Source: Paenibacillus glycanilyticus NBRC 16618 (lineage in GTDB: Bacteria; Bacillota; Bacilli; Paenibacillales; Paenibacillaceae). Taken from it: a DNA stretch of 64,000 nt. The first letter of the stretch is position 1. Each line of letters opens with the position of its first letter. Shown one piece after another: positions 22,546-31,444 of the stretch. Location of the stretch: positions 22,928 through 86,927 of the forward strand of contig NZ_BILY01000029.1 in NCBI RefSeq assembly GCF_004000805.1, written 5' to 3'. The notes below the pieces were generated by a model, which saw nothing but the letters and a program-made list of their open reading frames with translations, was not told the origin of the DNA and did no database searches. The translations under genes were made by a program, and so were the position numbers.

Positions 22546-23352
22546 TCAGCCAGGATTGTTGCCTTTCTTCGCGCGGAGAATCGCCGCTTCAATATCAACC
22601 GACAGCTGCTTGAGACCATACAGGTCCTCCTGCTCAAACAGCTCGTTGAATTTCATCTGGAATTGCGCCGCTTCTCTTACGCGGTGATAGAAATACAAAT
22701 CCTGAATGGCGCTGAGCACGGTGGAAACCACGTTGGAGCGCTCCTCGAAGTCGCGCTGCGCATCCAAAATTTCGTGCCGGATGCTCGACATCTCGGTATC
22801 CAGCAGAAAAGCCGCTTCGGCTGCTTTCTTCAACCGCTCGCGAACGTCGTCCGGCAAGCTTTCCTTATATTTATAATTCAGCGAATGCTCAATCGTAGCC
22901 CAGAAATTCATCGCAAGCGTGCGAATCTGAATTTCGGCGAGCACGAATTTTTGACCAAGCGCCGTTTGCACCGGATATTCCACAATCATATGGTAGCTGC
23001 GATAGCCGCTGTCCTTGTAATTCGTAATGTAGTCCTTCTCGTAGACAAGCTTCAGATCCTTCCGGATGCGGATGAATCCGGCGACACGGTGAATATCGTC
23101 TACGAACTGGCACATGATCCGGATACCCGCGATATCCTCGATGCCTTTTTCCAGCTGATCGGCGGGAACGCTAAGCCGTCTCGCCTTCTCCAGTATGCTT
23201 GACACTTTCTTAACACGACCGGTAACGAACTCGATCGGAGCATACGCCTCACGCATCTTAAGCTCGACCCGCATCGTCTTCAACTTCACTTTCAATTCTT
23301 CGACTGCTTGCTCGTAAGGCTGTAAAAAAAGATTCCAATCTCTTCCATCCAT
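22546..23352 (-). CDS. relQ: Small alarmone synthetase, (p)ppGpp synthetase RelQ/YjbM type
   Basis: A 268-residue RelA/SpoT-synthetase-domain protein without hydrolase, TGS or ACT domains. The synthetase motifs are IEDIAGIRIMCQFVDDIHRV, DYITNYKDSGYRSYHMIVEYPV (G-loop) and EIQIRTLAMNFWATIEHSLNYKYK. It transfers pyrophosphate from ATP to GDP/GTP. It is longer than B. subtilis YjbM (211 aa, from memory) because of a C-terminal helical extension (YFYHRVREAAQFQMKFNELFEQEDLYGLKQLSVDIEAAI). The start lies 17 nt after pyrD, so the two are co-transcribed. Confidence 0.9.
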   Translation of the reverse strand: MDGRDWNLFLQPYEQAVEELKVKLKTMRVELKMREAYAPIEFVTGRVKKVSSILEKARRLSVPADQLEKGIEDIAGIRIMCQFVDDIHRVAGFIRIRKDLKLVYEKDYITNYKDSGYRSYHMIVEYPVQTALGQKFVLAEIQIRTLAMNFWATIEHSLNYKYKESLPDDVRERLKKAAEAAFLLDTEMSSIRHEILDAQRDFEERSNVVSTVLSAIQDLYFYHRVREAAQFQMKFNELFEQEDLYGLKQLSVDIEAAILRAKKGNNPG

Positions 23353-23369
23353 CCGGCCGCCTCCTGTTC

Positions 23370-24467
23370 CTATCGATGATCTGCGCCCACTGCCTCCGAT
23401 ATGTTACGGTAGCCGTCTTTACGCAATCGTTCTTTTAAGCCGTTCGTCAGTTCGCGGAGTACTCCTGGACCTTTATAGATCAAAGCGGTATAAATTTCGA
23501 CGAGCGAGGCTCCGGCGCGGATTTTATCGTATGCGTCATCCGCCGTGAAAATTCCGCCCGAACCGATAATCGGAAGCTTGCCTTCCGTCTGCCGGTATAC
23601 CGCCCTAACAACCTCGGTCGAGCGCTCGCGCAGCGGCGCTCCGCTAAGTCCGCCCGTTTCCTTGGCGTTAGGATGCTTAAGCCCTTCTCTTGAAATCGTC
23701 GTATTCGAAGCGATAATGCCCGCTACGCCGCTGTCTTTAATCGTCGAGACGGTAAGCTCAAGCTGCTCGTCCGTCATATCAGGAGCAATCTTCACCAGAA
23801 CCGGCTTTGCTTTACTACCTAATTTCGACGCCTGAAGCCCGATTTCCTCCAACACTTCGCCAAGAAGCGTGCGCAGCTCGTCGCCATGCTGCAGCGCGCG
23901 CAGATCCGGCGTGTTCGGGGAACTGATGTTGACGACAAAGAAGTCGCCATACGGATATAACACTTGTATGCAGGAACGGTAATCTTCGTGAGCCCGTTCA
24001 TTTGGCGTTGCTTTATTTTTACCGACGTTAACGGCAATCGGGATCCGGTTAATCTTGCGCTGCGACAGCTGGCGGGCCATCGCTTCCGCCCCTTCGTTAT
24101 TAAAGCCCATCCGGTTAATAAGCGCTTCGTCGGAAGGCAAGCGGAAGAGCCGCGGCAGCTCGTTGCCCGGCTGTCCTTTTGGCGTTACCGTTCCTACCTC
24201 GGCAAAACCGAAGCCGATGCTGGAGAAGCCGTCCGCTGCTACGCCATTCTTGTCCAGGCCGGCGGCAAGCCCTACCGGATGAGGGAAATGAATGCCGAAC
24301 AGATCAACCGCAAGCTCTGGCGAATCGCTCACGCCGTACATGGCATGCAGCATGTTGTTCATGCCCGGAACGCGTCCGGCTGTATGCAGGCCGTCAATGA
24401 CGAGATGATGAGCCTTTTCGGGATCCATTTGGAAAAATACCGGTTTAAGAATAGAAGAATAAAGCAA
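23370..24467 (-). CDS. pyrD: Dihydroorotate dehydrogenase (quinone), class 2
   Basis: A 365-residue FMN enzyme oxidising dihydroorotate with a membrane quinone as acceptor. The N-terminal LYSSILKPVFFQMDPEKAHHLVIDGL is the class-2 membrane-associating helix pair. The FMN/active-site blocks are GLAAGLDKNG, EVGTVTPKGQPGNELPRLFR, NRMGFNNEG, NISSPNTPDLR (catalytic Ser of class 2), VKIAPDM and IIGSGGIFTADDAYDKIRAGASLVEIYTA. The frame is open for 52 more codons upstream, but TTG 24467 has ACGGAG 9 nt before it and gives the normal family start. B. subtilis uses a class-1B enzyme, so this is a different solution; no other pyr gene is nearby. Confidence 0.9.
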   Translation of the reverse strand: MLYSSILKPVFFQMDPEKAHHLVIDGLHTAGRVPGMNNMLHAMYGVSDSPELAVDLFGIHFPHPVGLAAGLDKNGVAADGFSSIGFGFAEVGTVTPKGQPGNELPRLFRLPSDEALINRMGFNNEGAEAMARQLSQRKINRIPIAVNVGKNKATPNERAHEDYRSCIQVLYPYGDFFVVNISSPNTPDLRALQHGDELRTLLGEVLEEIGLQASKLGSKAKPVLVKIAPDMTDEQLELTVSTIKDSGVAGIIASNTTISREGLKHPNAKETGGLSGAPLRERSTEVVRAVYRQTEGKLPIIGSGGIFTADDAYDKIRAGASLVEIYTALIYKGPGVLRELTNGLKERLRKDGYRNISEAVGADHR

Positions 24468-24640
24468 GATTACACACTCCGTTTCAAGTTTCTGTCCTAC
24501 CTGACAGTTTATCTTTTTTATAAGAAAAAGAAAAGGGCGACGCTGGCCGGCAAGTCCTTCCGGATATTGCGGCAGAACAAGAAACCGTTTACAATGTGGG
24601 TATATGGTATTCATTTTTCCCACGGAAAGGTTGATTGACG

Positions 24641-24781
24641 ATGAGCACAGCCAAACGGAAAGCTCCCGCTATGAAACAGAAGCAAAAAGAAGAGGTAAAC
24701 GTCAAGGCGCTCGCCTGGATCGGTTCGGTCGTGGTTGTTATTATCGCCGCCGTTACCGTCCTCCTCATCCTCAATCAATAG
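24641..24781 (+). CDS. Small single-pass membrane protein, 46 aa
   Basis: The frame MSTAKRKAPAMKQKQKEEVN continues with one hydrophobic helix (WIGSVVVVIIAAVTVLLIL) and ends NQ. The basic first 20 residues predict a cytoplasmic N-terminus. GGAAAGG lies 10 nt before the ATG and a terminator follows 20 nt after the stop. No family recognised. Confidence 0.6.
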   Translation: MSTAKRKAPAMKQKQKEEVNVKALAWIGSVVVVIIAAVTVLLILNQ

Positions 24782-24797
24782 TCATACGCAGACGCGC

Positions 24798-24846
24798 AAA
24801 AAAACTCCATGCTCCCAGCGAACGCTGAAGTAGCATGGAGTTTTAT
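24798..24846. terminator. Bidirectional terminator
   Basis: AAACTCCATGCT pairs with AGCATGGAGTTT; T runs on both strands. It serves the small membrane protein and ferredoxin genes. Confidence 0.8.
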
Positions 24847-24855
24847 TATGACAGC

Positions 24856-25092
24856 TTACATATTAAACGGATCGTCAGCGATTTTGATCGAATCTGTAGG
24901 GCAGCCGTCGCAAGCATCTTGCAGATCGTCGTACAGATCTTCAGGAATTTCTGTATTACCATGGTTGCCGTCGTTACCGAAGATGACTTCAGCAATACCC
25001 TCATCGTCGTAATCGTAAATATCTGGTGCCGTAGCGCCGCAAGCTCCACATGCGATACAGGTGTCTTTCTCTACCCATGTAAATTTAGCCAT
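24856..25092 (-). CDS. fer: 4Fe-4S ferredoxin
   Basis: A 78-residue acidic Bacillus-type ferredoxin. The cluster ligands are Cys12, Cys15, Cys18 (CIACGACGATAPD) and Cys64 (GCPTDSIKI); Cys61 is an extra cysteine. The pI is very low because of the DIYDYDDEG and EIPEDLYDDLQDA runs. It carries one electron to partners such as P450, nitrite or glutamate synthase systems. The start at 25092 is chosen because GGGAGGG lies just upstream and it gives the normal MAKFTWVEKDTC start. Monocistronic. Confidence 0.93.
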   Translation of the reverse strand: MAKFTWVEKDTCIACGACGATAPDIYDYDDEGIAEVIFGNDGNHGNTEIPEDLYDDLQDACDGCPTDSIKIADDPFNM

Positions 25093-25239
25093 TGGTATTC
25101 CCTCCCACAAAAAATAGACATAAAAATGCTTCTGCAAACGTCGTGATGTATCTACCGCTCGCTATAATTATTGTGAACCTTCACTCATCAATATATAACA
25201 AACCGACCACCTTGGCAACAAGCTATGCCCATGCAATTG

Positions 25240-26508
25240 TTACAATTCATCCTTTTGGAGAGAAGTGCCGCGCAATCGCTTATTGCGGATAAGCACGGAC
25301 GGATCATCCCCCAGCATGCCCGCCGTAAGTACGGCACTCTCGCCAAATTTGTCCCGCAGCACATCCATCGTTTTGGTCAATGCTTCCTTGCGAGGCTGCT
25401 CCTTATAATCGAACAGATCAAGCTGAACGGCAGTCTCTTCCTCCGCCGTCAGATTTTGCAGGGTAACCCCTAGGAGCCGGGCAGGTTCATTTCCCTTCCA
25501 ATGTTCATCGAACAGCCGACAGGCTTCATGATAAATAACATCCGTCGAATGGGTCGGGGCGCGAAGCGTGCTGGAACGCGTTATAGTGGCCATATCCGGC
25601 TTCCGGATCGTGATCTGGACCGTTGATGCCATAAGCTTCTGCCGCCGCAGCCTGCGGGCCGTCTGGTCGGCCAAATTGAGCAGAATCCGGTGGGCATCCT
25701 CCCTGTCCGTTACGTCATAAGGCAGCGTGGTGGTGTGCCCGATCGACTTGCTTTGCTCCCGGTCCGCGCGCACCTCGGAATGATCAATGCCGTGGGCGGC
25801 CGACTTCATCCACGAGCCGTATATGCCGAACTGGCGAATAAGCAGCTCCTCGTCGGCCGCCGCGAGCTGACCGATTGTTCGTATGCGCAGCCTCTCCAGC
25901 TTTTCGGCCGTTTTTTTCCCGAGACCATGAAGCACGTCGCATGGTTTATCCCACAATACATTCGGTACATCCCGTAGCCGCAATACCGTCAATCCGTTAG
26001 GCTTCTTCATATCGGAAGCCATTTTGGCGAGCAGCTTGTTAGGCGCGACGCCAATCGAGCATGGCAGCGTCCACTCTTCCGCGATCCGCTTTTGCAGCGC
26101 TTCCGCGATTTCCAGGGGCGAACCGAAGATCTTTGAGCCGGTAATATCCATATAACATTCGTCGATCGAGATCGGCTCCACTAAGGGCGTATATTCCCTT
26201 GCGATCTTCATAAACCCGCGCGAATATATGCGATACAGCTCAAAATCCGGCTGGATGATGATGAGATCGGGACAGATCCGCATCGCCTGCCTAACGGTCA
26301 TGCCCGTCTTGATTCCCTTGCCTCGCGCGGCGTAAGAGCAGGTGACGATAATCCCTTTGCGGAGCTCTACGCTTCCGGCAACGGCCGTCGGCTTTCCTTT
26401 ATATTTCTCTGGTTCCTCCGCTTCGTGCACGGAGCAGTAGAATGCATTCATATCCAAATGAAGAATGACGCGCCCTTTGGCCGGATAATCCTTGTGTACG
26501 TCAGCCAT
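25240..26508 (-). CDS. dinB: DNA polymerase IV (Y-family)
   Basis: A 422-residue error-prone translesion polymerase. Catalytic acidic residues in ILHLDMNAFYCSV and PISIDECYMDITG, the PNKLLAKMASDMKKPNG block, the HhH region VLHGLGKKTAEKLERLRIRTIGQL, the little-finger domain with SIGHTTTLPYDVTD, and a C-terminal beta-clamp-binding motif QLDLFDY (about 366-372). B. subtilis YqjH is the nearest functional analogue. No LexA box (GAAC-N4-GTTC) was seen upstream, so damage induction is not evident. Divergent from cimA. Confidence 0.92.
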   Translation of the reverse strand: MADVHKDYPAKGRVILHLDMNAFYCSVHEAEEPEKYKGKPTAVAGSVELRKGIIVTCSYAARGKGIKTGMTVRQAMRICPDLIIIQPDFELYRIYSRGFMKIAREYTPLVEPISIDECYMDITGSKIFGSPLEIAEALQKRIAEEWTLPCSIGVAPNKLLAKMASDMKKPNGLTVLRLRDVPNVLWDKPCDVLHGLGKKTAEKLERLRIRTIGQLAAADEELLIRQFGIYGSWMKSAAHGIDHSEVRADREQSKSIGHTTTLPYDVTDREDAHRILLNLADQTARRLRRQKLMASTVQITIRKPDMATITRSSTLRAPTHSTDVIYHEACRLFDEHWKGNEPARLLGVTLQNLTAEEETAVQLDLFDYKEQPRKEALTKTMDVLRDKFGESAVLTAGMLGDDPSVLIRNKRLRGTSLQKDEL

Positions 26509-26602
26509 AGCCTGTATTCACCTTCCTACTCCTCCCAGCATACCGCCCAGCAGGAAGGTGCGTCAAATCATATGGAGGCGTCAAAAAAATTCCATGCTCC
26601 TC

Positions 26603-26631
26603 TCTACATTCTAATCAACAAGTGTTATAAT
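26603..26631 (+). promoter_or_regulatory. Promoter of cimA
   Basis: TCTACA (26603-26608), 17-nt spacer, TATAAT (26626-26631). No T-box or other leader fits in the remaining 50 nt. Confidence 0.6.
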
Positions 26632-26682
26632 AGTTAATTATATTTTGTGTAGGCGATCAGTGAAAAAGGAGGCGTCCCGGCT

Positions 26683-28299
26683 ATGACAACATCGATAACA
26701 ATATTTGATACTACGCTGCGCGACGGTACGCAAGGCGAAGGGATCAGCCTGTCAGCGGATGATAAGCTCAAAATTGCTCAAAAACTTGACGCTCTCGGCG
26801 TTCATTATATTGAAGGCGGGAATCCTGGAAGCAACGGCAAGGATATTGAGTTTTTCCAACGGGTTAAGAGCTTGAAGCTGCAATCGAAAATTACGGCATT
26901 CGGAAGCACGCGCCGTAAATTCAGCCAGGCTGATCAAGACGCTTCCCTCGTGCGCATTGCGGAGTCCGGCGTACCGGCGGCTACGCTCGTAGGCAAATCG
27001 TGGGATTTCCACGTGCATACGGCTTTGCAGACTACGCTGGAAGAAAATTTGTCCATGGTTTACGATTCCATCGCTTTCTTGAAGCAAAGAGGCATGGAAG
27101 CCTTGTTTGACTCCGAGCATTTCTTCGACGGGTACAAAAACAATCCGGAGTATGCGGTAGCGGTATTGCGAAAAGCCCAGGAAGCCGGCGCAGATTGGCT
27201 GGTGCTCTGCGATACGAACGGCGGTACCTTGCCGGGTGAAATTCACGAAATCGTCAGCCGCATCCGCCAAGAGCTGACGGCGCCTATCGGCATACATACC
27301 CACAATGACTGCGAGCTGGCCGTGGCCAACTCCCTTGCAGCCATTCAGGCCGGTGCGCGTCAGGTGCAAGGAACGATTAACGGTTACGGCGAACGCTGCG
27401 GCAACGCGAATCTTTGCTCGATCATCCCGAATCTTCAGCTCAAGATGGGTTACGATGTTCTCCCGGAAGAGAAGCTTCGGTCACTAACCGGCACCGCCCG
27501 TTACGTGAGCGAGATTGCGAACGTGAATATGCCGGTCGGACAGGCTTATGTCGGCAATGCCGCATTTGCCCACAAAGGCGGTATCCACGTGTCGGCAATC
27601 ATGAAAGACTCCAAAACGTACGAGCATATCCAGCCTGAGCTTGTAGGCAATAAGCAGCGCATTCTGGTATCCGAGCTTGCCGGCCAATCGAATATTATTT
27701 CGAAGGCGCAGTCGCTTGGACTGGATGTGAATGCCAACAACGAGCAGACCAAAGCGATCATGGATCATATCAAGGAGCTTGAACACCAAGGCTATCAATA
27801 CGAAGCCGCGGACGCTTCCCTTGAGCTTCTTCTCCGCCAAGCCTTCGGCGAGCCGGTTGAAGTCTTCAAGGTTGAGTCGTTCAAGATTCTGGTTGAGAGC
27901 GGCGCGAAAGGTCAAATGAACTCGGAAGCCATCGTCAAGCTGAACGTAGACGGCCAGCAGGTCTACACGGCAGCGGAAGGCAACGGTCCGGTCAACGCGC
28001 TCGACAATGCCCTGCGCAAAGCTCTGGTGCAGTTCTATCCGAAGATCGAAGAGATTCATCTCTCCGACTATAAAGTTCGCGTATTTGACGAAAAGGATGC
28101 AACAGCCGCCAAGGTGCGCGTTCTCATCGAATCCTCTAATGTGGACAGCACATGGAGCACGGTAGGCGTATCCAGCAACGTAATCGAAGCAAGCTGGGAA
28201 GCGCTTGTCGACAGTATCCGTTATGCTTTGCTTAACATGGAGAAGTCAACAACGGCAAACTTTGACAATATCGAACGCATCGGCGTAATTAACCACTAA
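26683..28299 (+). CDS. cimA: Citramalate synthase
   Basis: A 538-residue member of the isopropylmalate/homocitrate/citramalate synthase family. The catalytic HMGL-like barrel starts IFDTTLRDGTQGEGISLSADDKLKIAQKLD; the metal-site block is IGIHTHNDCELAVANSLAAI with GYGERCGNANL. The C-terminal LeuA-type allosteric dimer domain is at about 400-520. The length and the EGGNPGSNGKD signature separate the CimA branch from LeuA. It condenses pyruvate with acetyl-CoA to (R)-citramalate, opening a threonine-independent route to isoleucine. It stands alone, with promoter and terminator. Confidence 0.92.
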   Translation: MTTSITIFDTTLRDGTQGEGISLSADDKLKIAQKLDALGVHYIEGGNPGSNGKDIEFFQRVKSLKLQSKITAFGSTRRKFSQADQDASLVRIAESGVPAATLVGKSWDFHVHTALQTTLEENLSMVYDSIAFLKQRGMEALFDSEHFFDGYKNNPEYAVAVLRKAQEAGADWLVLCDTNGGTLPGEIHEIVSRIRQELTAPIGIHTHNDCELAVANSLAAIQAGARQVQGTINGYGERCGNANLCSIIPNLQLKMGYDVLPEEKLRSLTGTARYVSEIANVNMPVGQAYVGNAAFAHKGGIHVSAIMKDSKTYEHIQPELVGNKQRILVSELAGQSNIISKAQSLGLDVNANNEQTKAIMDHIKELEHQGYQYEAADASLELLLRQAFGEPVEVFKVESFKILVESGAKGQMNSEAIVKLNVDGQQVYTAAEGNGPVNALDNALRKALVQFYPKIEEIHLSDYKVRVFDEKDATAAKVRVLIESSNVDSTWSTVGVSSNVIEASWEALVDSIRYALLNMEKSTTANFDNIERIGVINH

Positions 28300-28302
28300 A
28301 TT

Positions 28303-28346
28303 AAAAGAAACGCCCGGCAGCTAGTCTGCCGGGCGTTTCTTTTTTA
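28303..28346. terminator. Bidirectional terminator
   Basis: AAGAAACGCCCGGCAG pairs perfectly (16 bp) with CTGCCGGGCGTTTCTT around a 5-nt loop; six T follow. Confidence 0.88.
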
Positions 28347-28349
28347 AAA

Positions 28350-28883
28350 TCAGCTGTATTGCTCAATCAGCCTTTCCCATTCGTCAATCGTAATGACGCC
28401 GTTGATTCTCTCGCGGATGACACCCGAGGAGTCGATCAGGAATGTTGTAGGGAACGTATCTACCTTGTAGGTATTGGTGACATCCCCTTTCCGGTCCATC
28501 AGAACCGGGAACGTAAATTCATGATCGTCCACAAACTGCCTTGCCGCTCTTTCCTTATCGAACTTTGTGGCATTTACGCCGTAAAACGCGATTTTATCCC
28601 CGTATTTCTCATACAGCTTCTGCAAATCCGGCGCTTCCAGCTCGCATGGACCGCACCAGGAAGCCCAAAAATTCACAAAGGTCAGCTTGTCCTGCTTGCC
28701 GCCGATTGCGTAGTTCTTCTCATCAAGCCCCGGAAGCTCAAAGGTTACCGCCTCGGAGCCGGCCTTTGGCTTGAAATCGGAAGCCGCTGCCGTAACGCTT
28801 GATTCATCCTTGGATACATATTGATACACCGCTAAACCAGCCAATACAAATGCGGCGATAAACAGCATCGTAGCGCGCTTCAT
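28350..28883 (-). CDS. Membrane-anchored TlpA/ResA-like thiol-disulfide oxidoreductase
   Basis: A 177-residue protein with an uncleaved N-terminal helix (ATMLFIAAFVLAGLAVYQYV) and an extracellular thioredoxin fold. Active site WCGPC (Cys77, Cys80) in NFWASWCGPCELEAPDLQKL and the cis-proline strand FPTTFLIDSSG. ResA-type proteins keep haem-binding cysteines of apocytochrome c reduced; however no resBC or ccd genes are adjacent, so another extracytoplasmic thiol task is equally possible. Divergent from an MFS exporter. Confidence 0.88.
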   Translation of the reverse strand: MKRATMLFIAAFVLAGLAVYQYVSKDESSVTAAASDFKPKAGSEAVTFELPGLDEKNYAIGGKQDKLTFVNFWASWCGPCELEAPDLQKLYEKYGDKIAFYGVNATKFDKERAARQFVDDHEFTFPVLMDRKGDVTNTYKVDTFPTTFLIDSSGVIRERINGVITIDEWERLIEQYS

Positions 28884-29011
28884 GGTGTCCCTTCTTTCTT
28901 CTTCATTTCTAGATTATGCCTATCGTAACACGGCGAGGAATGGAAGCTCAAGCCGGGGGGCACATTAGCCATAAAATCGTCAATGTCACCTAGATCGGAG
29001 GACAACCTTTT

Positions 29012-30217
29012 ATGGCCGAACACAAATGGCTGCAGTATATCGCTTTTGCTTCCGTCCCGCTCGTCCTGGTGCTCGGCAACTCCATGCTTGTCCCGATTTT
29101 GCCCGACCTCGCCAAACAAATGAAGCTGTCCGAGCTGCAGTCCAGCCTTGTTATCACTTTATTCTCGGTAAGCGCCGCCGTTTTCATACCAGCGATTGGG
29201 TATTTGTCGGACCGTTTCCGCCGCAAAGCAATCATCATTCCCGCATTGGCGGTATATGGGGCTGCGGGAATCGTTGCGGGCTTTGCCGCGATTTGGGGGT
29301 CTTATTGGCTTTTGATCAGCTCGAGGGCTTTGCAAGGTCTCGCAGCCGCCGGAACCGCTCCAATTGCAATGGCACTGGTTGGCGATATGTACAAGGATGG
29401 CCAGGAAAGCGAAGCGTTAGGCATAGTCGAAGCCTCCAACGGCGCAGGCAAAGTGGTTAGTCCGATTCTTGGCTCTCTCCTCGCCCTTATTATCTGGTAC
29501 GCGCCATTTTTTGCTTTTCCCGTATTTTGCGCGGCATCGCTGCTTGCCGTTTGGTTTTTTATAAAGGAACCGGATTCCAAATCCGAGCCCTTGAAGCTTA
29601 AGCAATATTTGACCGACATGAAAAAAATATTCCGTGAAAAAGGCCGATGGCTGATTACCGCATACTGTACGGGAGCATTAGGCCTATTCCTGTTATTTGG
29701 GGTCTTGTTTTATTTGTCCGATCTGCTGGAGAAACCTCCCTACAACATCGACGGTGTTCTGAAAGGCTGTATTCTTGCCATTCCGCTGCTTGGTCTTGTC
29801 ATAACCGCCTATTTAACCGGACATTCCATCAAGAAGGATGGCAAAAAAATGCGCCGGTGCATTCTAATCGGACTCTCGCTTATGAGCGCTGCCCTGATCG
29901 GCTGCTTGTTCAGCTATTGGCTCATCTACGTGTTTATTGGTTTCATCACAATAAGCAGCGTAGGCACAGGATTGCTTCTTCCCTGCCTAAACACATGGAT
30001 TACAGGCTCCGTCGACAGCTCTCACCGGGGGATTGTAACCTCCTTCTATAATAGCTTAAGGTTTTTCGGCGTTGCCGCAGGCCCTCCGCTGTTCAGTTGG
30101 CTCGCGGACCGTTCGGTTACCGCTCTGTTTATCCTTTTGGCCGTGTTGGCTATTGTCGCCTTACTGTTCGCAATTCGTCTTCTGCATCCGGAAAAAACGG
30201 CTAATCCGGCTAGCTAA
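29012..30217 (+). CDS. MFS drug/metabolite exporter (DHA1-like)
   Basis: A 401-residue, twelve-helix transporter. The loop 2-3 motif A is GYLSDRFRRKAIII, motif B lies in RALQGLAAAGTAPIAMALVGD and motif C (antiporter) in GIVEASNGAGKVVSPILGSLL; together these indicate drug/H+ antiport of the Bmr/TetA kind. The substrate cannot be told from sequence. A GATCGGAGG site precedes the ATG. It is followed 58 nt later by the JAMM protease gene. Confidence 0.82.
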   Translation: MAEHKWLQYIAFASVPLVLVLGNSMLVPILPDLAKQMKLSELQSSLVITLFSVSAAVFIPAIGYLSDRFRRKAIIIPALAVYGAAGIVAGFAAIWGSYWLLISSRALQGLAAAGTAPIAMALVGDMYKDGQESEALGIVEASNGAGKVVSPILGSLLALIIWYAPFFAFPVFCAASLLAVWFFIKEPDSKSEPLKLKQYLTDMKKIFREKGRWLITAYCTGALGLFLLFGVLFYLSDLLEKPPYNIDGVLKGCILAIPLLGLVITAYLTGHSIKKDGKKMRRCILIGLSLMSAALIGCLFSYWLIYVFIGFITISSVGTGLLLPCLNTWITGSVDSSHRGIVTSFYNSLRFFGVAAGPPLFSWLADRSVTALFILLAVLAIVALLFAIRLLHPEKTANPAS

Positions 30218-30275
30218 ACCGTTCCTGGGGCATGTATAATGAGCTGTACCTTCAGGAAAGGAGCATCCGGCTTAC

Positions 30276-30707
30276 ATGCTTTCCATTGCCATAACACGTC
30301 CAGCATACGAACAGCTGCTTGGCTTTTGCCAAAAATCGCTGCCGCAGGAGGCATGCGGTGTTCTAGCAGGAGCGGCCGCGACGCCAGACAGCCCCGCGGT
30401 TGTTACCCATGTTTACATGATATCGAATGTACACGAAGAGCCCATTCGCTCATTCCGGTTTCATCCCGGGGAATGGGTATCCGCGTATTACGACATACAA
30501 AAAAACCGACAGTCGCTCGTCGGTTTTTTCCACTCCCATCCCATTTCATCGGCAGTTCCTTCCAAACGCGATTGGCTTGGCTTGCCGGTCTCCGATGATG
30601 GGCTCTCTTATTGGATAATCTCTATGCCGGGCAGTCCCGCGGCAGTTGTCCAGCCTTTCCGGATGGATGGACAAAACTTTCGTCCGCTTGCTCTAGTGCT
30701 TGCTTAA
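30276..30707 (+). CDS. JAMM/JAB1-type (Mov34/MPN) metalloprotease
   Basis: A 143-residue single-domain protein with a complete JAMM zinc motif: Glu25 (LPQEACGVL), His86-x-His88-Pro (FFHSHP), Ser96 and Asp99 (SAVPSKRDW). Bacterial members release ubiquitin-like sulfur carriers (ThiS/MoaD type) or deconjugate small modifiers. No sulfur carrier, E1 or ThiF gene is beside it. Its final 15 bp overlap the 3' end of the convergent exonuclease gene. Confidence 0.85.
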   Translation: MLSIAITRPAYEQLLGFCQKSLPQEACGVLAGAAATPDSPAVVTHVYMISNVHEEPIRSFRFHPGEWVSAYYDIQKNRQSLVGFFHSHPISSAVPSKRDWLGLPVSDDGLSYWIISMPGSPAAVVQPFRMDGQNFRPLALVLA

Positions 30708-31427
30708 ATAAGCGTATAAATCCCCTAATGTCGTAATATTCCGGTCCAAAATCCGGACAAGAAACTTTTGCCATAGCTTCGCCGTCATCAGGGAGTCCTG
30801 CAGGGCATGATGACGCTCGGTAATCGGAATCCCAAAGTCCTCCAGAAGATCGTCGAGCGCATAGGAAGCCCGCTTCGGCTCCAGCCATTTGGCAACGAGC
30901 ATGGTGTCCAATACCCGGTGATTCAAGCTGACCTTGGAGGTCCGCCATAATGCTGCGTTCAAAAATTGCTTATCGTGTCCGGCGGCATGCGCAATCAACA
31001 GCCTCCTTCCGATAAACTCCATGAAATCATGGAGAACCTGCATCAGATCGGGCGCATCCTGCACCATCTCGTTCGTTATCCCCGTCAGCTCGATAATTTG
31101 CCTTGGAATACGGCGCTTCGGATTGACCAGACTATGGAACTGCCTGGATTCGTCAAGCTCAAGACCTTTCATATGGACAGCCCCAAACGATATGATCTCG
31201 TCGCCGTTAGAAGGATAAAAACCGGTCGTCTCCAAATCAAAAACAACGATATCGAGCTCCCTCAGAGGGGTATCCAGCATGGACTGTTTGCGCTGCTCCT
31301 TGTTGATGGAACGGATAAACGCCATCTGCTGCGCATTTTGCGAGCCCAGCATGGAAGCAAGGGCAGGCGTAAAGCCTCCCATTTTATACAGGTTCCACAT
31401 CCGTCCGACGCCTTTTGGTTCCTTCAT
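30693..31427 (-). CDS. DnaQ-like 3'-5' exonuclease (DEDDh)
   Basis: A 244-residue protein. The exonuclease fold runs from about residue 58: ExoI VVFDLETTGFYP, ExoII LIAHAAGHDKQFLNAAL, ExoIII HHALQDSLMTAKLW, giving the DEDDh set. It resembles the epsilon/PolC proofreading domain but is stand-alone, with an N-terminal extension of about 55 residues. It follows the GlnD-like nucleotidyltransferase gene with a 17-nt gap; transporter, DUF294 protein and DnaQ-like exonuclease clusters recur in other bacteria (recalled, not checked). An internal start at MWNLYK is possible. Confidence 0.85.
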   Translation of the reverse strand: MKEPKGVGRMWNLYKMGGFTPALASMLGSQNAQQMAFIRSINKEQRKQSMLDTPLRELDIVVFDLETTGFYPSNGDEIISFGAVHMKGLELDESRQFHSLVNPKRRIPRQIIELTGITNEMVQDAPDLMQVLHDFMEFIGRRLLIAHAAGHDKQFLNAALWRTSKVSLNHRVLDTMLVAKWLEPKRASYALDDLLEDFGIPITERHHALQDSLMTAKLWQKFLVRILDRNITTLGDLYAYLSKH

Positions 31428-31444
31428 TCCCTTTCATCACCGCC

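Noticed and set aside
26509..26682. T-box or leucine-responsive leader before cimA
   Set aside because: Only about 50 nt lie between the predicted promoter and the start; no specifier stem or terminator.
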